From SAR202 cluster bacterium (GTDB lineage: Bacteria > Chloroflexota > Dehalococcoidia > Lucifugimonadales > UBA3495): a stretch of DNA of 64,000 bases. A program made the translations under genes and the position numbers. Positions 1-9,635 of the stretch are shown here, piece by piece. The notes under the pieces are model-generated. The model was not told the DNA's origin and ran no database searches. It saw only the letters and a program-made list of their open reading frames with translations. The stretch lies in contig JABMNL010000009.1 of NCBI GenBank assembly GCA_013204585.1, forward strand, positions 86,058-150,057, in the 5' to 3' direction. The first letter of the stretch is position 1, and every line of letters begins with the position of its first letter.

Positions 1-11
1 GGAGGCCCGGA

Positions 12-401
12 GTGGTTCGTATCGCCGGAGTAGACGTTCCTGACCGAAAAAGAGCTCATGTAGCTCTCCAAAGTATCTATGGAATTGGCCCAAAAATTGC
101 AAATGAAATTTTGGTCAAAGCCGATCTTGACACGGTTATTCCCCCTCGGATGAATGAACTGAGCGAAGCTCAGGTCGACCGTATTAGGGAATTAGTGGAT
201 CGTGATTATATTTCCGAAGGCGATTTGCGCCGGGAAGTAAACCAGAACATACGCCGGTTAATTGAGATTGGCTCTTACCGGGGTACCCGTCATCGTCGGA
301 ATCTGCCGGTGGCAGGCCAGCGAACCAAGACAAATGCCCGTACTCGCAAGGGTCCCCGCCGCACCGTTGCTGGTCGCGGTAGGCGCACCGGCGGCAAGTA
401 G
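12..401 (+). CDS. rpsM: 30S ribosomal protein S13
   Basis: This protein of the small-subunit head contacts 16S rRNA and forms bridges to the large subunit. The 129-residue product begins [19 protein letters not shown], has the helix-two-turn-helix segment [12 protein letters not shown] near residue 24, and ends in the typical basic tail with [20 protein letters not shown] and GPRRTVAG. The GTG start at 12 is preceded by GGAGG at 1-5 with ideal spacing, so the gene is complete although it sits at the window edge. It is followed by rpsK after 30 bases, as in the conserved alpha operon; the upstream members lie outside the window. Confidence 0.98.
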   Translation: MVRIAGVDVPDRKRAHVALQSIYGIGPKIANEILVKADLDTVIPPRMNELSEAQVDRIRELVDRDYISEGDLRREVNQNIRRLIEIGSYRGTRHRRNLPVAGQRTKTNARTRKGPRRTVAGRGRRTGGK

Positions 402-431
402 TAAGCAGTTTAGGCTGAGTGAGAATATTTT

Positions 432-815
432 ATGGCTAGACCCAGGACTAGGCGCCGCGAGCGCCGTTCGGTGCCACATGGACGGGCGTATATATACTCC
501 ACGTTCAACAATACATTGGTGAGCCTCACGGACCCCCAGGGGAACGTGCTTGCCACCGCTAGCGCCGGCACTGTCGGCTTCAAGGGCTCCCGTAAGGGAA
601 CCGCCTTTGCCGCCCAGCGTGCCGCAGAGCAGGTAGCCCGCAAAGGAATGGATTCTGGCCTACGCCAGATTGACGTTCTCATAAAGGGGCCAGGCGCAGG
701 GCGGGAAGCCGCCATACGCTCGCTGCAGGGCGCAGGTTTATTTGTAACAAGCATCCGGGACGTGACTCCCATTCCCCACAATGGTTGTCGTCCGCGAAAA
801 CGAAGGAGAGTGTAA
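432..815 (+). CDS. rpsK: 30S ribosomal protein S11
   Basis: S11 sits in the 30S platform near the mRNA exit. The 127-residue sequence has the family core from [19 protein letters not shown] (about residue 20) through [14 protein letters not shown] to the C-terminal signature [16 protein letters not shown]. It starts at ATG 432 and is followed by rpsD after a 9-base gap, consistent with one polycistronic message. Length and order are those of the normal family. Nothing in it is unusual. Confidence 0.98.
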   Translation: MARPRTRRRERRSVPHGRAYIYSTFNNTLVSLTDPQGNVLATASAGTVGFKGSRKGTAFAAQRAAEQVARKGMDSGLRQIDVLIKGPGAGREAAIRSLQGAGLFVTSIRDVTPIPHNGCRPRKRRRV

Positions 816-824
816 CTCCAACTC

Positions 825-1451
825 ATGGGTAGATATACAGGTCCCTCCTGCCGCCTTTGTCGGCGGGCTGGTGAAAAGTTATTTCTTAAGGGCGACAAAT
901 GTCTGACGCCGCGCTGCGCATTCGATAAGCGGCGCAGCCCACCCGGCGATGTATCCCGACGCCGCAGAAGGCCTTCGGACTATGCCGTCCATCTGCTCGA
1001 GAAGCAGAAGGCAAAGTACATGTATGGCGTGCTGGAAGGCCAATTTCGCCGCTATATGGCCGACGCGTTCGACGCTCCGGGGGTATCGGGCTTAAACCTG
1101 CTCCGTACCCTGGAACGCCGACTAGACAATGTGGTGCACAAATTGGGATTCTCGGATTCCAGGAAACAGGCTCGGCAAATCGTGATGCACGGTCACTTCC
1201 GGGTCAACGGCACCAAAACGGACCTGCCTTCTTTCTTGGTCTCGCCTGGGGATGTGATCACCTGGAAGGAATCCGATAAGAGCACCGACTTCTACGCTGC
1301 GAGGACGGAAGGGATACCCAAGCGTCCCGTACCAGCGTGGTTGAGCCTAGACCAAAGTGAAATGGCCGGGACTGTCGTGTCATTACCTGCTGATGACGAT
1401 TTAAAGACGATAGTAGATTCAAGGCTGATAGTAGAGTTTTACTCGAGGTAG
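825..1451 (+). CDS. rpsD: 30S ribosomal protein S4
   Basis: S4 is a primary 16S rRNA binder that nucleates 30S assembly and helps unwind mRNA at the entry channel. The 208 residues contain an N-terminal zinc-type cysteine set: CRLCR at about residues 9-13, with C26 and C31 in CLTPRC. The S4 RNA-binding domain follows, with ERRLDNVVHKLGFSDSRKQA and GHFRVNG around residues 103-130. In many bacteria S4 represses its own operon, but no operator could be identified here. The stop at 1449-1451 lies only a few bases before rpoA. Confidence 0.98.
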   Translation: MGRYTGPSCRLCRRAGEKLFLKGDKCLTPRCAFDKRRSPPGDVSRRRRRPSDYAVHLLEKQKAKYMYGVLEGQFRRYMADAFDAPGVSGLNLLRTLERRLDNVVHKLGFSDSRKQARQIVMHGHFRVNGTKTDLPSFLVSPGDVITWKESDKSTDFYAARTEGIPKRPVPAWLSLDQSEMAGTVVSLPADDDLKTIVDSRLIVEFYSR

Positions 1452-1458
1452 ATTGTCC

Positions 1459-2631
1459 ATGTTGGACACCTTAATCCTAACTCCGGGAACGCCGGAGGCC
1501 GGTGCGGAAGCACTAAAACCGGACATACGGGTCATCGAATCAAAAGACACCTACGGCAAGGTTTCTGTGGAGCCGCTGCAACGCGGTTTCGGTCTGACTA
1601 TTGGGAACCCTCTACGGAGGATTCTCCTCAGTTCGACCAAAGGCAGCGCCATTACGTGGGTGAAAATTGAGGACGTGGTCCACGAATACACCGCAGTACC
1701 AGGCGTCAAAGAGGAGGTAATGGAACTCCTCCTCAACATCAAGCGGATTCGGATTCGGTCTCAATCGAACCGGGCCGGTAAAATGCGCTTGGATGTCCAA
1801 GGTGAAGGCCGGGTCTGCGCGGGCGACATCTCAACGTCTAGCGACTTTGAGATTGTGAACCCCGAGTTGCACTTGGCAACCCTCGATTCCAACGATGCCC
1901 ATCTGTCCATTGAGTTCAATGTCGAACAGGGCGTGGGCTATCAAACCGCTTCTCAAGCTGATGGCATCAGTAACCCGCCCGTGGGTGTTCTACCCGTGGA
2001 CGCCGTCTTTAGCCCAGTGCGTAAGGTTAACTACAACGTTGAGCGCACCAGGGTCGGCCAGGTTACAGACTATGAACGTCTGATAATTGAAGTCTGGACC
2101 GATGGCACCATTAAAGCGGTTGAAGCCATTCAACAAGCGGCAGAAAACCTGGTGAACCACTTCTTCTTGTTCAGCAATCTTAACAGGGTTGCTGAGGAAG
2201 GCGCGGACCGGACGCCACTGGTGGTCTCTCCGGAGATTTACCAGACGCCCATCGAGAAGCTGGAGCTTTCTCCGCGAACTCTCAATTGCTTGAAGCGGTC
2301 TCACATCTCCAAGGTCGGAGAAGTGCTCGAGATGTCCGACGATGAGTTGCTCAAGATACGCAACTTCGGTGAGAAGTCACTGGTCGAATTGAAAGAGAAA
2401 TTGGCCGAAAATGGGGTAACAGATTTTTCAGTAAATGCCGCTGCCGCGGACGCCGTGGTAGACATTTCAGCGGAAGACCTCGGTGAACTAATGGACAGCG
2501 CCGACGTTCCGTCTGACTCAACAGCAGAAGCTCCGGGCATGTCTATAGAGAACGTTGACGATGCTGGCGGCGAAGACGATTCAGACGACGATACTAACGA
2601 TACCGACGAAGACCAAGAGGACGACGACTAG
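1459..2631 (+). CDS. rpoA: DNA-directed RNA polymerase subunit alpha
   Basis: This is the alpha subunit, which dimerises to seed RNA polymerase assembly and whose C-terminal domain touches UP elements and activators. I prefer ATG 1459, which gives 390 residues, over the in-frame TTG at 1453, because GAGG at 1445-1448 is better spaced for the ATG. The N-terminal domain is recognised by [17 protein letters not shown] and by [16 protein letters not shown]. The C-terminal domain has [20 protein letters not shown] and [16 protein letters not shown]. Most alphas end soon after that, at about 310-330 residues. Here roughly 75 more residues follow, ending in a run dominated by Asp and Glu. The role of this acidic tail is unknown. 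Confidence 0.97.
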   Translation: MLDTLILTPGTPEAGAEALKPDIRVIESKDTYGKVSVEPLQRGFGLTIGNPLRRILLSSTKGSAITWVKIEDVVHEYTAVPGVKEEVMELLLNIKRIRIRSQSNRAGKMRLDVQGEGRVCAGDISTSSDFEIVNPELHLATLDSNDAHLSIEFNVEQGVGYQTASQADGISNPPVGVLPVDAVFSPVRKVNYNVERTRVGQVTDYERLIIEVWTDGTIKAVEAIQQAAENLVNHFFLFSNLNRVAEEGADRTPLVVSPEIYQTPIEKLELSPRTLNCLKRSHISKVGEVLEMSDDELLKIRNFGEKSLVELKEKLAENGVTDFSVNAAAADAVVDISAEDLGELMDSADVPSDSTAEAPGMSIENVDDAGGEDDSDDDTNDTDEDQEDDD

Positions 2632-2633
2632 TC

Positions 2634-2987
2634 ATGGCTTCCCACAGAGTTGCTGGCCGCAAATTAGGCCGATACCGGGACCAACGCGTCGCATTATTGC
2701 GAGGCTTGGTTGTGGAACTTATCAATCACGAACGCATCACTACTACGTTGGCCAAGGCCAAGGAGACCAGGGTGATGGCAGAGAAACTGATTACCCACGG
2801 AAAGAAGGGTAGTCTGCATCACCGTCGGTTAGCCTTGGCCCAAGTGCCCAACACCGGCGTGGTTAAAAAAGTGTTTGACGACGTTGCCGTTCGGTACGCT
2901 GAACGGGCTGGTGGTTACACCAGAATAATGAAATTAGGACCGCGGAACGGTGACGCCGCCCAGATGGCGATTATCGAACTGGTCTAG
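2634..2987 (+). CDS. rplQ: 50S ribosomal protein L17
   Basis: L17 lies near the peptide exit tunnel. The 117-residue sequence opens with [20 protein letters not shown], then [16 protein letters not shown] and [20 protein letters not shown], and closes with [21 protein letters not shown], all typical of the family. ATG 2634 comes two bases after the rpoA stop codon, so translation is probably coupled to rpoA. The rpoA-rplQ order is nearly universal in bacteria. Confidence 0.98.
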   Translation: MASHRVAGRKLGRYRDQRVALLRGLVVELINHERITTTLAKAKETRVMAEKLITHGKKGSLHHRRLALAQVPNTGVVKKVFDDVAVRYAERAGGYTRIMKLGPRNGDAAQMAIIELV

Positions 2988-3018
2988 CGGAGCAGACATT
3001 AGCCGGAGTAATAATTAA

Positions 3019-3888
3019 ATAGAAGAAAGTAGACTCCATAACTCAGACGGCGAGTCAGAAAGTGGAACGGGCGGTCAGTCTTGGCGGGTCGCCCTGCTGG
3101 TTGAATACCAAGGTACCGGGTACGCCGGATTCCAACTCCAAGTCGGTCATCCGACCATCCAAGGAGAGTTGGAAAAGGCCCTGGCCAAGTTCACCGGCCA
3201 GGAAATCAGAATTCGAGGAGCCAGCCGCACCGACTCTGGAGCCCATGCCAAGGGTCAGATGGTCGACTTCCTCACCAGCACCCAACACCCACTAGAAAGA
3301 TTCGCTCCCGCGTTGAATTTTCATCTCCCAGAGGACATTAAAATCCTTGAGGCTTACCAGGTAGATGAAGGCTTTGACTCCCGGCGGTGGGCACTGAGCA
3401 GGGTCTACCAGTACAGCATATTAAACCGGCACTCGCCTTCTCCACTTCGTCGGCACTCCCACTTCTGGATTAGAGACGGTCTGGACACCGAAAAGATGAT
3501 TCAGGCGGCCCAACTCTTGGTGGGAACCCACGATTTCCGGGCCCTAGCCGTGGGACACCCAGAAAATCGCAGCGCCGTTAGAAGCGTTCTGCGCTGGGAA
3601 GTGGAAAGGGTCGGAGACAGCGTAGTTATTGAATGTGAAGCCAATGGCTTCATGAAACAGCAGATTAGGAAGACCAACGGATTACTGACTGAGATAGGAC
3701 GCGGGAAATACCCGGTAGAGAGGGTGTCCCAAGCTCTGGGGGGCGACGCAAGTGGAGCGCCACTGCTTCCCGCACACGGCCTCTGCCTAATTAGTGTAAA
3801 ATATCCGAGTTCCACCAAATTTCGGGAAGCTCGGGACGATGACTGGAATAACAGAAACGGAATTATAAACAAACATGAAACGAACTAG
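3019..3888 (+). CDS. truA: tRNA pseudouridine synthase A with no ordinary start codon
   Basis: TruA makes pseudouridine at positions 38-40 of tRNA anticodon stems. The catalytic Asp lies in RTDSGAHAKGQ, and FDSRRWALSRVYQYSI and HDFRALAVGHPENRS are further family motifs. Homology clearly begins at about base 3082 (WRVALLVEYQGTGYAGFQLQ). The first in-frame ATG, GTG or TTG is TTG 3169, which would delete this strand and part of the fold. Between the in-frame stop at 3016-3018 and 3082 the only near-start codon is ATA at 3019, with GGAG at 3005-3008. A GTG at 3062 could serve only if one base were missing near 3080. So either a rare ATA start (289 residues) or a one-base error is present. The gene overlaps rplM by 14 bases. 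Confidence 0.85.
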   Translation: MEESRLHNSDGESESGTGGQSWRVALLVEYQGTGYAGFQLQVGHPTIQGELEKALAKFTGQEIRIRGASRTDSGAHAKGQMVDFLTSTQHPLERFAPALNFHLPEDIKILEAYQVDEGFDSRRWALSRVYQYSILNRHSPSPLRRHSHFWIRDGLDTEKMIQAAQLLVGTHDFRALAVGHPENRSAVRSVLRWEVERVGDSVVIECEANGFMKQQIRKTNGLLTEIGRGKYPVERVSQALGGDASGAPLLPAHGLCLISVKYPSSTKFREARDDDWNNRNGIINKHETN

Positions 3889-4339
3889 CACATATTTTCC
3901 CAAACCCGGCGAGACGCCAGAAAGATGGCGGGTGATTGACGCTCAAGGTCAAACCCTGGGTCGTCTGGCCCGTAACGTCGCCATCGCTCTATTAGGCAAA
4001 GATAAAACCGTATTCACCCGTCACGTTATCACGGGAGATTATGTGGTGGTGACCAACGCCGCTGACATGCGGGTTACCGGCAATAAACTAGACCAGAAAA
4101 TGTACTACCGGCACAGCGGCTACGTTGGTAACCTCAAGACCTTCCGTCTTAGGGAGTTGATGGAGTCCAAGCCTGACCGTGTGCTGGAATTGGCCGTAAA
4201 AGGCATGTTGCCCAAGAACCACATTGGACGGCAAATGTTGCGCCGCCTCAAGGTCTACAATGGCCCAGACCATCCCCATGAGGCCCAAGTGACCGGACAC
4301 CCAGTAGCGGCCGAATCCCTAGTTGCGAACGGAGGATAG
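3875..4339 (+). CDS. rplM: 50S ribosomal protein L13
   Basis: L13 is an early assembly protein of the 50S subunit. The 154 residues include RWRVIDAQGQTLGRLARNVA, the segment GKDKTVFTRHVITGDYVVV, and the signature VKGMLPKNHIGRQMLRRLKVY. ATG 3875 lies inside the last codons of truA, indicating translational coupling. The C-terminus is slightly longer than the usual 142-150 residues. rpsI follows, as in most bacteria. Confidence 0.97.
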   Translation: MKRTSTYFPKPGETPERWRVIDAQGQTLGRLARNVAIALLGKDKTVFTRHVITGDYVVVTNAADMRVTGNKLDQKMYYRHSGYVGNLKTFRLRELMESKPDRVLELAVKGMLPKNHIGRQMLRRLKVYNGPDHPHEAQVTGHPVAAESLVANGG

Positions 4340-4346
4340 ACTTACC

Positions 4347-4757
4347 TTGGTACAAGCTGAATCCAACCAGCCCTATTTCTACGGCACAGGTAAGCGAAAG
4401 ACTTCGATTGCCAGAGTGCGCCTATACGCCGACGAGGGCGGCCCCATCCTGGTCAACGGCAAGCCCATGGACGAGTTCTTCAACTGGGCCCCTTGGCAGA
4501 AGAAAATCAACGAGCCATTCCACATCAGCAACGCCACCAACAAGTTCCGTGTGGTAGTCAAAGTGGCCGGTGGTGGAGTTAATTCCCAGGCCGAGGCCAT
4601 TCGTCACGGAATCGCCCGCGCTTTGATTGTCTCCGACGAAACCCTCAAACCGGCCCTACGCAAAGCGGGCTTGGTTACGCGGGACGCTCGTATTAAGGAA
4701 AGCAAGAAGTATGGTCTCAAGCGGGCCCGCCGAGCGCCGCAATACACCAAACGTTAG
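4347..4757 (+). CDS. rpsI: 30S ribosomal protein S9
   Basis: The C-terminal tail of S9 reaches the P-site tRNA. Family motifs are YFYGTGKRKTSIARVRLY near the start, VAGGGVNSQAEAIRHGIARAL, and the C-terminal KKYGLKRARRAPQYTKR ending in the conserved KR. I place the start at TTG 4347 (LVQAESNQ), seven bases after the rplM stop and with GGAGG at 4331-4335. The longer reading from TTG 4323 would add eight residues and overlap rplM. The product is about 136 residues, a normal size. It is the last gene of the operon. Confidence 0.96.
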   Translation: MVQAESNQPYFYGTGKRKTSIARVRLYADEGGPILVNGKPMDEFFNWAPWQKKINEPFHISNATNKFRVVVKVAGGGVNSQAEAIRHGIARALIVSDETLKPALRKAGLVTRDARIKESKKYGLKRARRAPQYTKR

Positions 4758-4781
4758 AGACCCCCACCTAATAGGAAACCC

Positions 4782-4815
4782 AAAAGGCCCCGGATTATTC
4801 CGGGGCCTTTTTTAT
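4782..4815 (+). terminator. Rho-independent terminator of the ribosomal operon
   Basis: A 12-bp perfect stem (AAAAGGCCCCGG at 4782-4793 with CCGGGGCCTTTT at 4800-4811) has a six-base ATTATT loop and is followed by more T residues. It lies 25 bases after the rpsI stop and closes the rpsM-to-rpsI transcript. Confidence 0.93.
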
Positions 4816-4876
4816 TTGAACTCTATAGGCATAGGCGTGGTGAGTGGGGGCAATAAGGTGGCTTGGCGCTAGAAAA

Positions 4877-4904
4877 CTGGATTCCGGCGCAGGCCGGAAT
4901 AACG
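4877..4904. repeat. Intergenic palindrome, ATTCCGGC family
   Basis: An inverted repeat pairs ATTCCGGC with GCCGGAAT. Close relatives occur at 23723-23749 and 34010-34036, always between genes. Such short, dispersed, hairpin-forming repeats resemble REP elements. Confidence 0.6.
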
Positions 4905-4962
4905 AAGGTACCGCTGTCTGTCATTGGACATTGGCGAGGACGCCGGGACGTTCTTTATGGCC

Positions 4963-4990
4963 GTAGGGGCGGGTTTGAAACCCGCCCTAG
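4963..4990. repeat. Intergenic palindrome, GGGCGGGTTT family
   Basis: GGGCGGGTTT pairs with AAACCCGCCC in a near-perfect palindrome. Nearly identical copies lie at 23407-23432 and 23520-23545. It sits between the convergent rpsI and phosphohexomutase genes. Confidence 0.65.
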
Positions 4991-5022
4991 TCTGTCTGTA
5001 GCCAAACCGGATGCCGCCAAAC

Positions 5023-6453
5023 CTACACTCCCAGATAAGCCATAGCCCCATCTAGCAGCGTATTAACCAGCTCTGGCGTGGCGGCCTCGGCGTAAATGCG
5101 CAGGAAAGGCTCGGTCCCGGAGAACCGCACGGCCAGCCAACCGTCTTCTACGTGGAACCTTCTGCCGTCAATGGTGTCGGAACCAAGAACCTTGATTCCT
5201 CCGATGTTGGTTAGGGCCGTGACGCCCAGCCGTTGGAGGATTCTCTCACGGTCTGCCGGGTTAAATGCAATGTCCCTTCGGTGGTAGGAATGGGGACCAA
5301 CCTTGTCAATTAGCCGTTGCAGCAGTTGGGTCGGGCTGTCTCCAGTGGTGGCCATGTACTCCAAGAAGTACAGCCCGCTGAGTATGCCGTCACGCTCCGG
5401 GATATGGCCTCGGAAAGCAAACCCGCCGCTCTCCTCGCCGCCCATGAGAGCGTCAACCTCGGTCATCTTGGGGCCAATGTTCTTGAACCCTACCCGCATT
5501 TCATGGACATCGACACCGTAGGCCTCGCCCAGCTTGTTCAAGGCGATGGAAGAGGTCACGCCTTTGACCAACGCGCCCCGCAGTTGTTTTTGCTCCAACA
5601 GGTATTGGGCCAAAATCGAGAAGGTGTCCAGCGTGGTCACGAACTTGCCGTGTTCGTCGATTATTCCCACCCGGTCGGCATCTCCGTCCAGGGCAATCCC
5701 CACCGATGCCGCGCCGTTAACGCTCTCTTGGGCAATGAGAGACGAAATCTCGGTTAAATTGTGGGCGATGGGTTCTGGCTGCTCCATGCCTGGAAATGCC
5801 GGGTTACGGTGGCCGTGGAGCTCCCTAACGGTGGTCTTGCCGCCTGCCAGGAGGGTAGGGAGGTATCCGCCACCGGCCCCGTACATGGAATCTACAACTA
5901 CGTTAAGGCCCGCAGCTTTAATCGCCTCCAAATCCACGAGAGCGGCGATTCGTTCGAGATAAGGTGTTGAGGGGTCTATAGCAACGATAAGGCCGTTATC
6001 GCGGCCTTCAGAGACGCTAGAGGCTGCTGTAGTGGCAACCTGGACGCCTGCGATTAATACTTCCAGTTGGTCGGTTATCTCCTGGGTCGCGCTACCCGCG
6101 TATTCAGGTTTGAACTTGAACCCGTTCCACTGGGCCGGATTATGGCTGGCAGTAATGATGGCCGCACCGCCTGCTTGGTGATGCAAAACGTTGTAGCTGA
6201 GCACCGGAGTTGGGGCGGGTTTATCGGCCAGAAAGACTTTGACGCCCTGGGAGGCGCACACGGCGGCCACAGTTTCGGCGAACTCGGGAGATAGAAACCT
6301 GGTGTCGTAGCCCACAACCAGACCCCGGTTGGCGGTGCCGACATCTTTCAGGTAGGCGCAGAGGCCCTGGGCGCAACGGGCCACGTTTTCAAATGTGAAC
6401 TCGTCGGCGATTAGGGCGCGCCAACCATCGGTGCCGAATCTAATGTCCGTCAT
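5023..6453 (-). CDS. Phosphohexomutase (phosphoglucomutase/phosphomannomutase family)
   Basis: This alpha-D-phosphohexomutase interconverts sugar 1- and 6-phosphates in the cytoplasm through a phosphoserine. In 476 residues the four family motifs appear in order: the N-terminal IRFGTDGWRALI, the phosphoserine loop ITASHNPAQWNGFK near residue 100, the metal-binding DGDADRVGIID near 250, and the sugar-specificity loop GGEESGGFAFRGHIPERDG near 335. The phosphate-binding RFSGTEPFLRIYAE lies near the end. Sequence alone does not decide between glucose, mannose and glucosamine substrates. It lies downstream of the metK terminator, with a GAGGGA ribosome site before ATG 6453, and is probably transcribed on its own. 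Confidence 0.93.
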   Translation of the reverse strand: MTDIRFGTDGWRALIADEFTFENVARCAQGLCAYLKDVGTANRGLVVGYDTRFLSPEFAETVAAVCASQGVKVFLADKPAPTPVLSYNVLHHQAGGAAIITASHNPAQWNGFKFKPEYAGSATQEITDQLEVLIAGVQVATTAASSVSEGRDNGLIVAIDPSTPYLERIAALVDLEAIKAAGLNVVVDSMYGAGGGYLPTLLAGGKTTVRELHGHRNPAFPGMEQPEPIAHNLTEISSLIAQESVNGAASVGIALDGDADRVGIIDEHGKFVTTLDTFSILAQYLLEQKQLRGALVKGVTSSIALNKLGEAYGVDVHEMRVGFKNIGPKMTEVDALMGGEESGGFAFRGHIPERDGILSGLYFLEYMATTGDSPTQLLQRLIDKVGPHSYHRRDIAFNPADRERILQRLGVTALTNIGGIKVLGSDTIDGRRFHVEDGWLAVRFSGTEPFLRIYAEAATPELVNTLLDGAMAYLGV

Positions 6454-6500
6454 GGCCCGGTTCCCTCAGTGTCGCAGTGTTGGATGCTAATAGGATAAGA

Positions 6501-6533
6501 AAAAAAGGGCCTCTGGTCGAGTGACAGAGGCCC
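6501..6533 (-). terminator. Terminator after metK
   Basis: Reading the minus strand, GGGCCTCTG (from 6533) pairs with CAGAGGCCC (to 6507) around a nine-base loop, followed by a run of seven or more T. It lies about 60 bases beyond the metK stop and ends the S-box operon before the phosphohexomutase gene. Confidence 0.9.
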
Positions 6534-6550
6534 CTGTGTTGCGCTGTTTA

Positions 6551-6586
6551 CCGGTACTGGGTCCGGTACTGGGTCCGGTGCTGGGT
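6551..6586. repeat. Three tandem 12-bp repeats
   Basis: CCGGTACTGGGT occurs at 6551-6562 and 6563-6574, and CCGGTGCTGGGT at 6575-6586, immediately after the metK stop codon. The function is unknown; replication slippage is the likely origin. Confidence 0.8.
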
Positions 6587-6593
6587 ATTGAGG

Positions 6594-7802
6594 CTAGAGA
6601 CCGGCGTCCTTGCGGAGGGCTTCTGCCTTGTCGGTCCGTTCCCAGGACAGGTTAAGGCCATCTCGGCCAAAGTGGCCGTAGGCGGCCGTGGGCTGGTAGA
6701 TGGGCCTTCGCAGATCCAGGTCCCGGATGATGGCCGCGGGACGGAGATCGAAGTGCTTGGCCACCAGGGCATGGATGGTATCGCTATCGACTTTGTTGGT
6801 GTCGAAGGTCTCTACCGCCACGGAGATGGGAGTGGCTACGCCAATGGCGTAGGACACCAGCACCTCGGCGCGGTCGGCTAGGCCAGCCGCGACCAGGTTC
6901 TTGGCAACGTAGCGGGCCGCATAGGCCGCCGAGCGGTCTACTTTTGTCGGGTCTTTGCCTGAGAAAGCGCCGCCACCGTGACGGGCGATGCCGCCGTAGG
7001 TGTCGACCAAAATCTTTCGTCCAGTCAGTCCGCTGTCGCCAGCTGGGCCGCCGGTGACGAACCGACCACTGGGGTTCACGAGAATCTTGGTGTTGGCGTC
7101 AATCAGGTTGGCGGGGACAATCTTCTTGATGACGTGTTCGGTGATGTCCTTTTCAATCTGTTCGTTGGTCGCTTCTGGGTTGTGTTGGGCGCTGATGACG
7201 ACCGTATCAACCCGGGCGGCGACACCGTAGCGGTACTCAACGGTCACCTGGGATTTGCCGTCCGGTCGGAGGTAAGGGATGATCCCCTCTTTTCGAACCA
7301 GGGCCAACTGTTCAACCAAGCGTTGGGAAAGGCTGACCGTCAGGGGCAAAAACTCTGGTGTTTCGTTACAGGCGAATCCGACCATCATGCCTTGGTCGCC
7401 GGCGCCGGTCTGTAGCATGGCTTCTTCAGCAGCGCCATCACGCTGTTCTAAGGCCGTGGTGACTCCCTTGCTGATGTCTGGGGACTGCTCTTGGATGGCG
7501 ACCATTACGCCGCAACTCTTAGCGTCGATGCCATAATCAGAGTTGGTGTAGCCAGCCTTGGTCAGCAGTGTGCGGACGATTGTGGGCACGTCTACGTAGG
7601 AGGTGGTGGTGATTTCACCCATGACGACAACTAGTCCGTTGGTAATGGCGGTCTCGCAGGCCACACGACCCATTGGGTCGTCTTTCAGGACTGCGTCTAG
7701 AACGCCGTCTGAGATTTGGTCGCATAGTTTGTCAGGGTGTCCCTCAGTCACTGACTCGGAGGTCAGCAGATAGCTGGGAGACTCGTGGAAGAGCATTGGC
7801 AT
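6594..7802 (-). CDS. metK: S-adenosylmethionine synthetase
   Basis: MetK makes SAM from methionine and ATP. The 402-residue product has the N-terminal [20 protein letters not shown], the ATP-binding [14 protein letters not shown], the glycine-rich loop with [12 protein letters not shown] (lysine and aspartate retained), and [19 protein letters not shown] near the end. ATG 7802 is preceded by AGGAG with good spacing. It follows ahcY by 85 bases and is the last gene of an operon governed by a SAM riboswitch about 4 kb upstream, so its product would repress its own synthesis. Length and motifs are those of a normal bacterial enzyme. Confidence 0.98.
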   Translation of the reverse strand: MPMLFHESPSYLLTSESVTEGHPDKLCDQISDGVLDAVLKDDPMGRVACETAITNGLVVVMGEITTTSYVDVPTIVRTLLTKAGYTNSDYGIDAKSCGVMVAIQEQSPDISKGVTTALEQRDGAAEEAMLQTGAGDQGMMVGFACNETPEFLPLTVSLSQRLVEQLALVRKEGIIPYLRPDGKSQVTVEYRYGVAARVDTVVISAQHNPEATNEQIEKDITEHVIKKIVPANLIDANTKILVNPSGRFVTGGPAGDSGLTGRKILVDTYGGIARHGGGAFSGKDPTKVDRSAAYAARYVAKNLVAAGLADRAEVLVSYAIGVATPISVAVETFDTNKVDSDTIHALVAKHFDLRPAAIIRDLDLRRPIYQPTAAYGHFGRDGLNLSWERTDKAEALRKDAGL

Positions 7803-7887
7803 TTTATTTCTCCTGTTGTCGGCCGGGGCAATTTAAGCCCTCTTGCCGGGTTTTACTGGGTTTTATTGGTTTAGGGTTGGGTCTGGC

Positions 7888-9243
<1,356 letters not shown>

Positions 9244-9254
9244 TTAAGTTAGGA

Positions 9255-9608
9255 TTAGTCCCCGTGGGACGTGGGATGCCCCCCCGCAATCCAAGCGGGA
9301 GTCCCGTCTTCTATGTTGATGAGATTCGCAGCCTCATAACCCATGGAAGCGGCCATCTCACAGGCCAGTCCGCTGCGCACTCCGGCGGCGCAGATGAATA
9401 GTACTTTCTTATCGGTGGGAATCTGGTTAATCCGATCAGAGAGGTCGTCCACCGGAATATGAATCGCTCCGGTCACGTGTCCGGTGACCCATTCGTCGTC
9501 CCGCCGGACATCAATGACCACCGTCCCATCGGGGTCGGCGTCTAGCATCGCATGTCCTTCGGCTGAATCGACGCGGAAATATGGTTCGCCTGGGTCTTGT
9601 CTAGGCAT
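9255..9608 (-). CDS. Rhodanese-like domain protein
   Basis: A single rhodanese (sulfurtransferase) domain fills the 117 residues. It contains TVVIDVRRDDEWVTGHVTGA and the active-site loop CAAGVRS, whose cysteine can carry a persulfide, followed by a C-terminal aromatic-rich segment ending PAWIAGG. A strong GGAGG site precedes ATG 9608. It lies between mtnP and ahcY in the S-box operon, which suggests a job in sulfur handling linked to methionine salvage, but the acceptor is unknown. The domain assignment is secure and the role is inference. Confidence 0.9.
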   Translation of the reverse strand: MPRQDPGEPYFRVDSAEGHAMLDADPDGTVVIDVRRDDEWVTGHVTGAIHIPVDDLSDRINQIPTDKKVLFICAAGVRSGLACEMAASMGYEAANLINIEDGTPAWIAGGHPTSHGD

Positions 9609-9635
9609 GGGAAACCTCCTGGACCTTTTTGGTCC

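Noticed and set aside
3169-3888. TTG 3169 as the truA start
   Set aside because: It would remove the conserved N-terminal strand WRVALLVEYQGTGYAGFQLQ that is clearly encoded upstream in the same frame.
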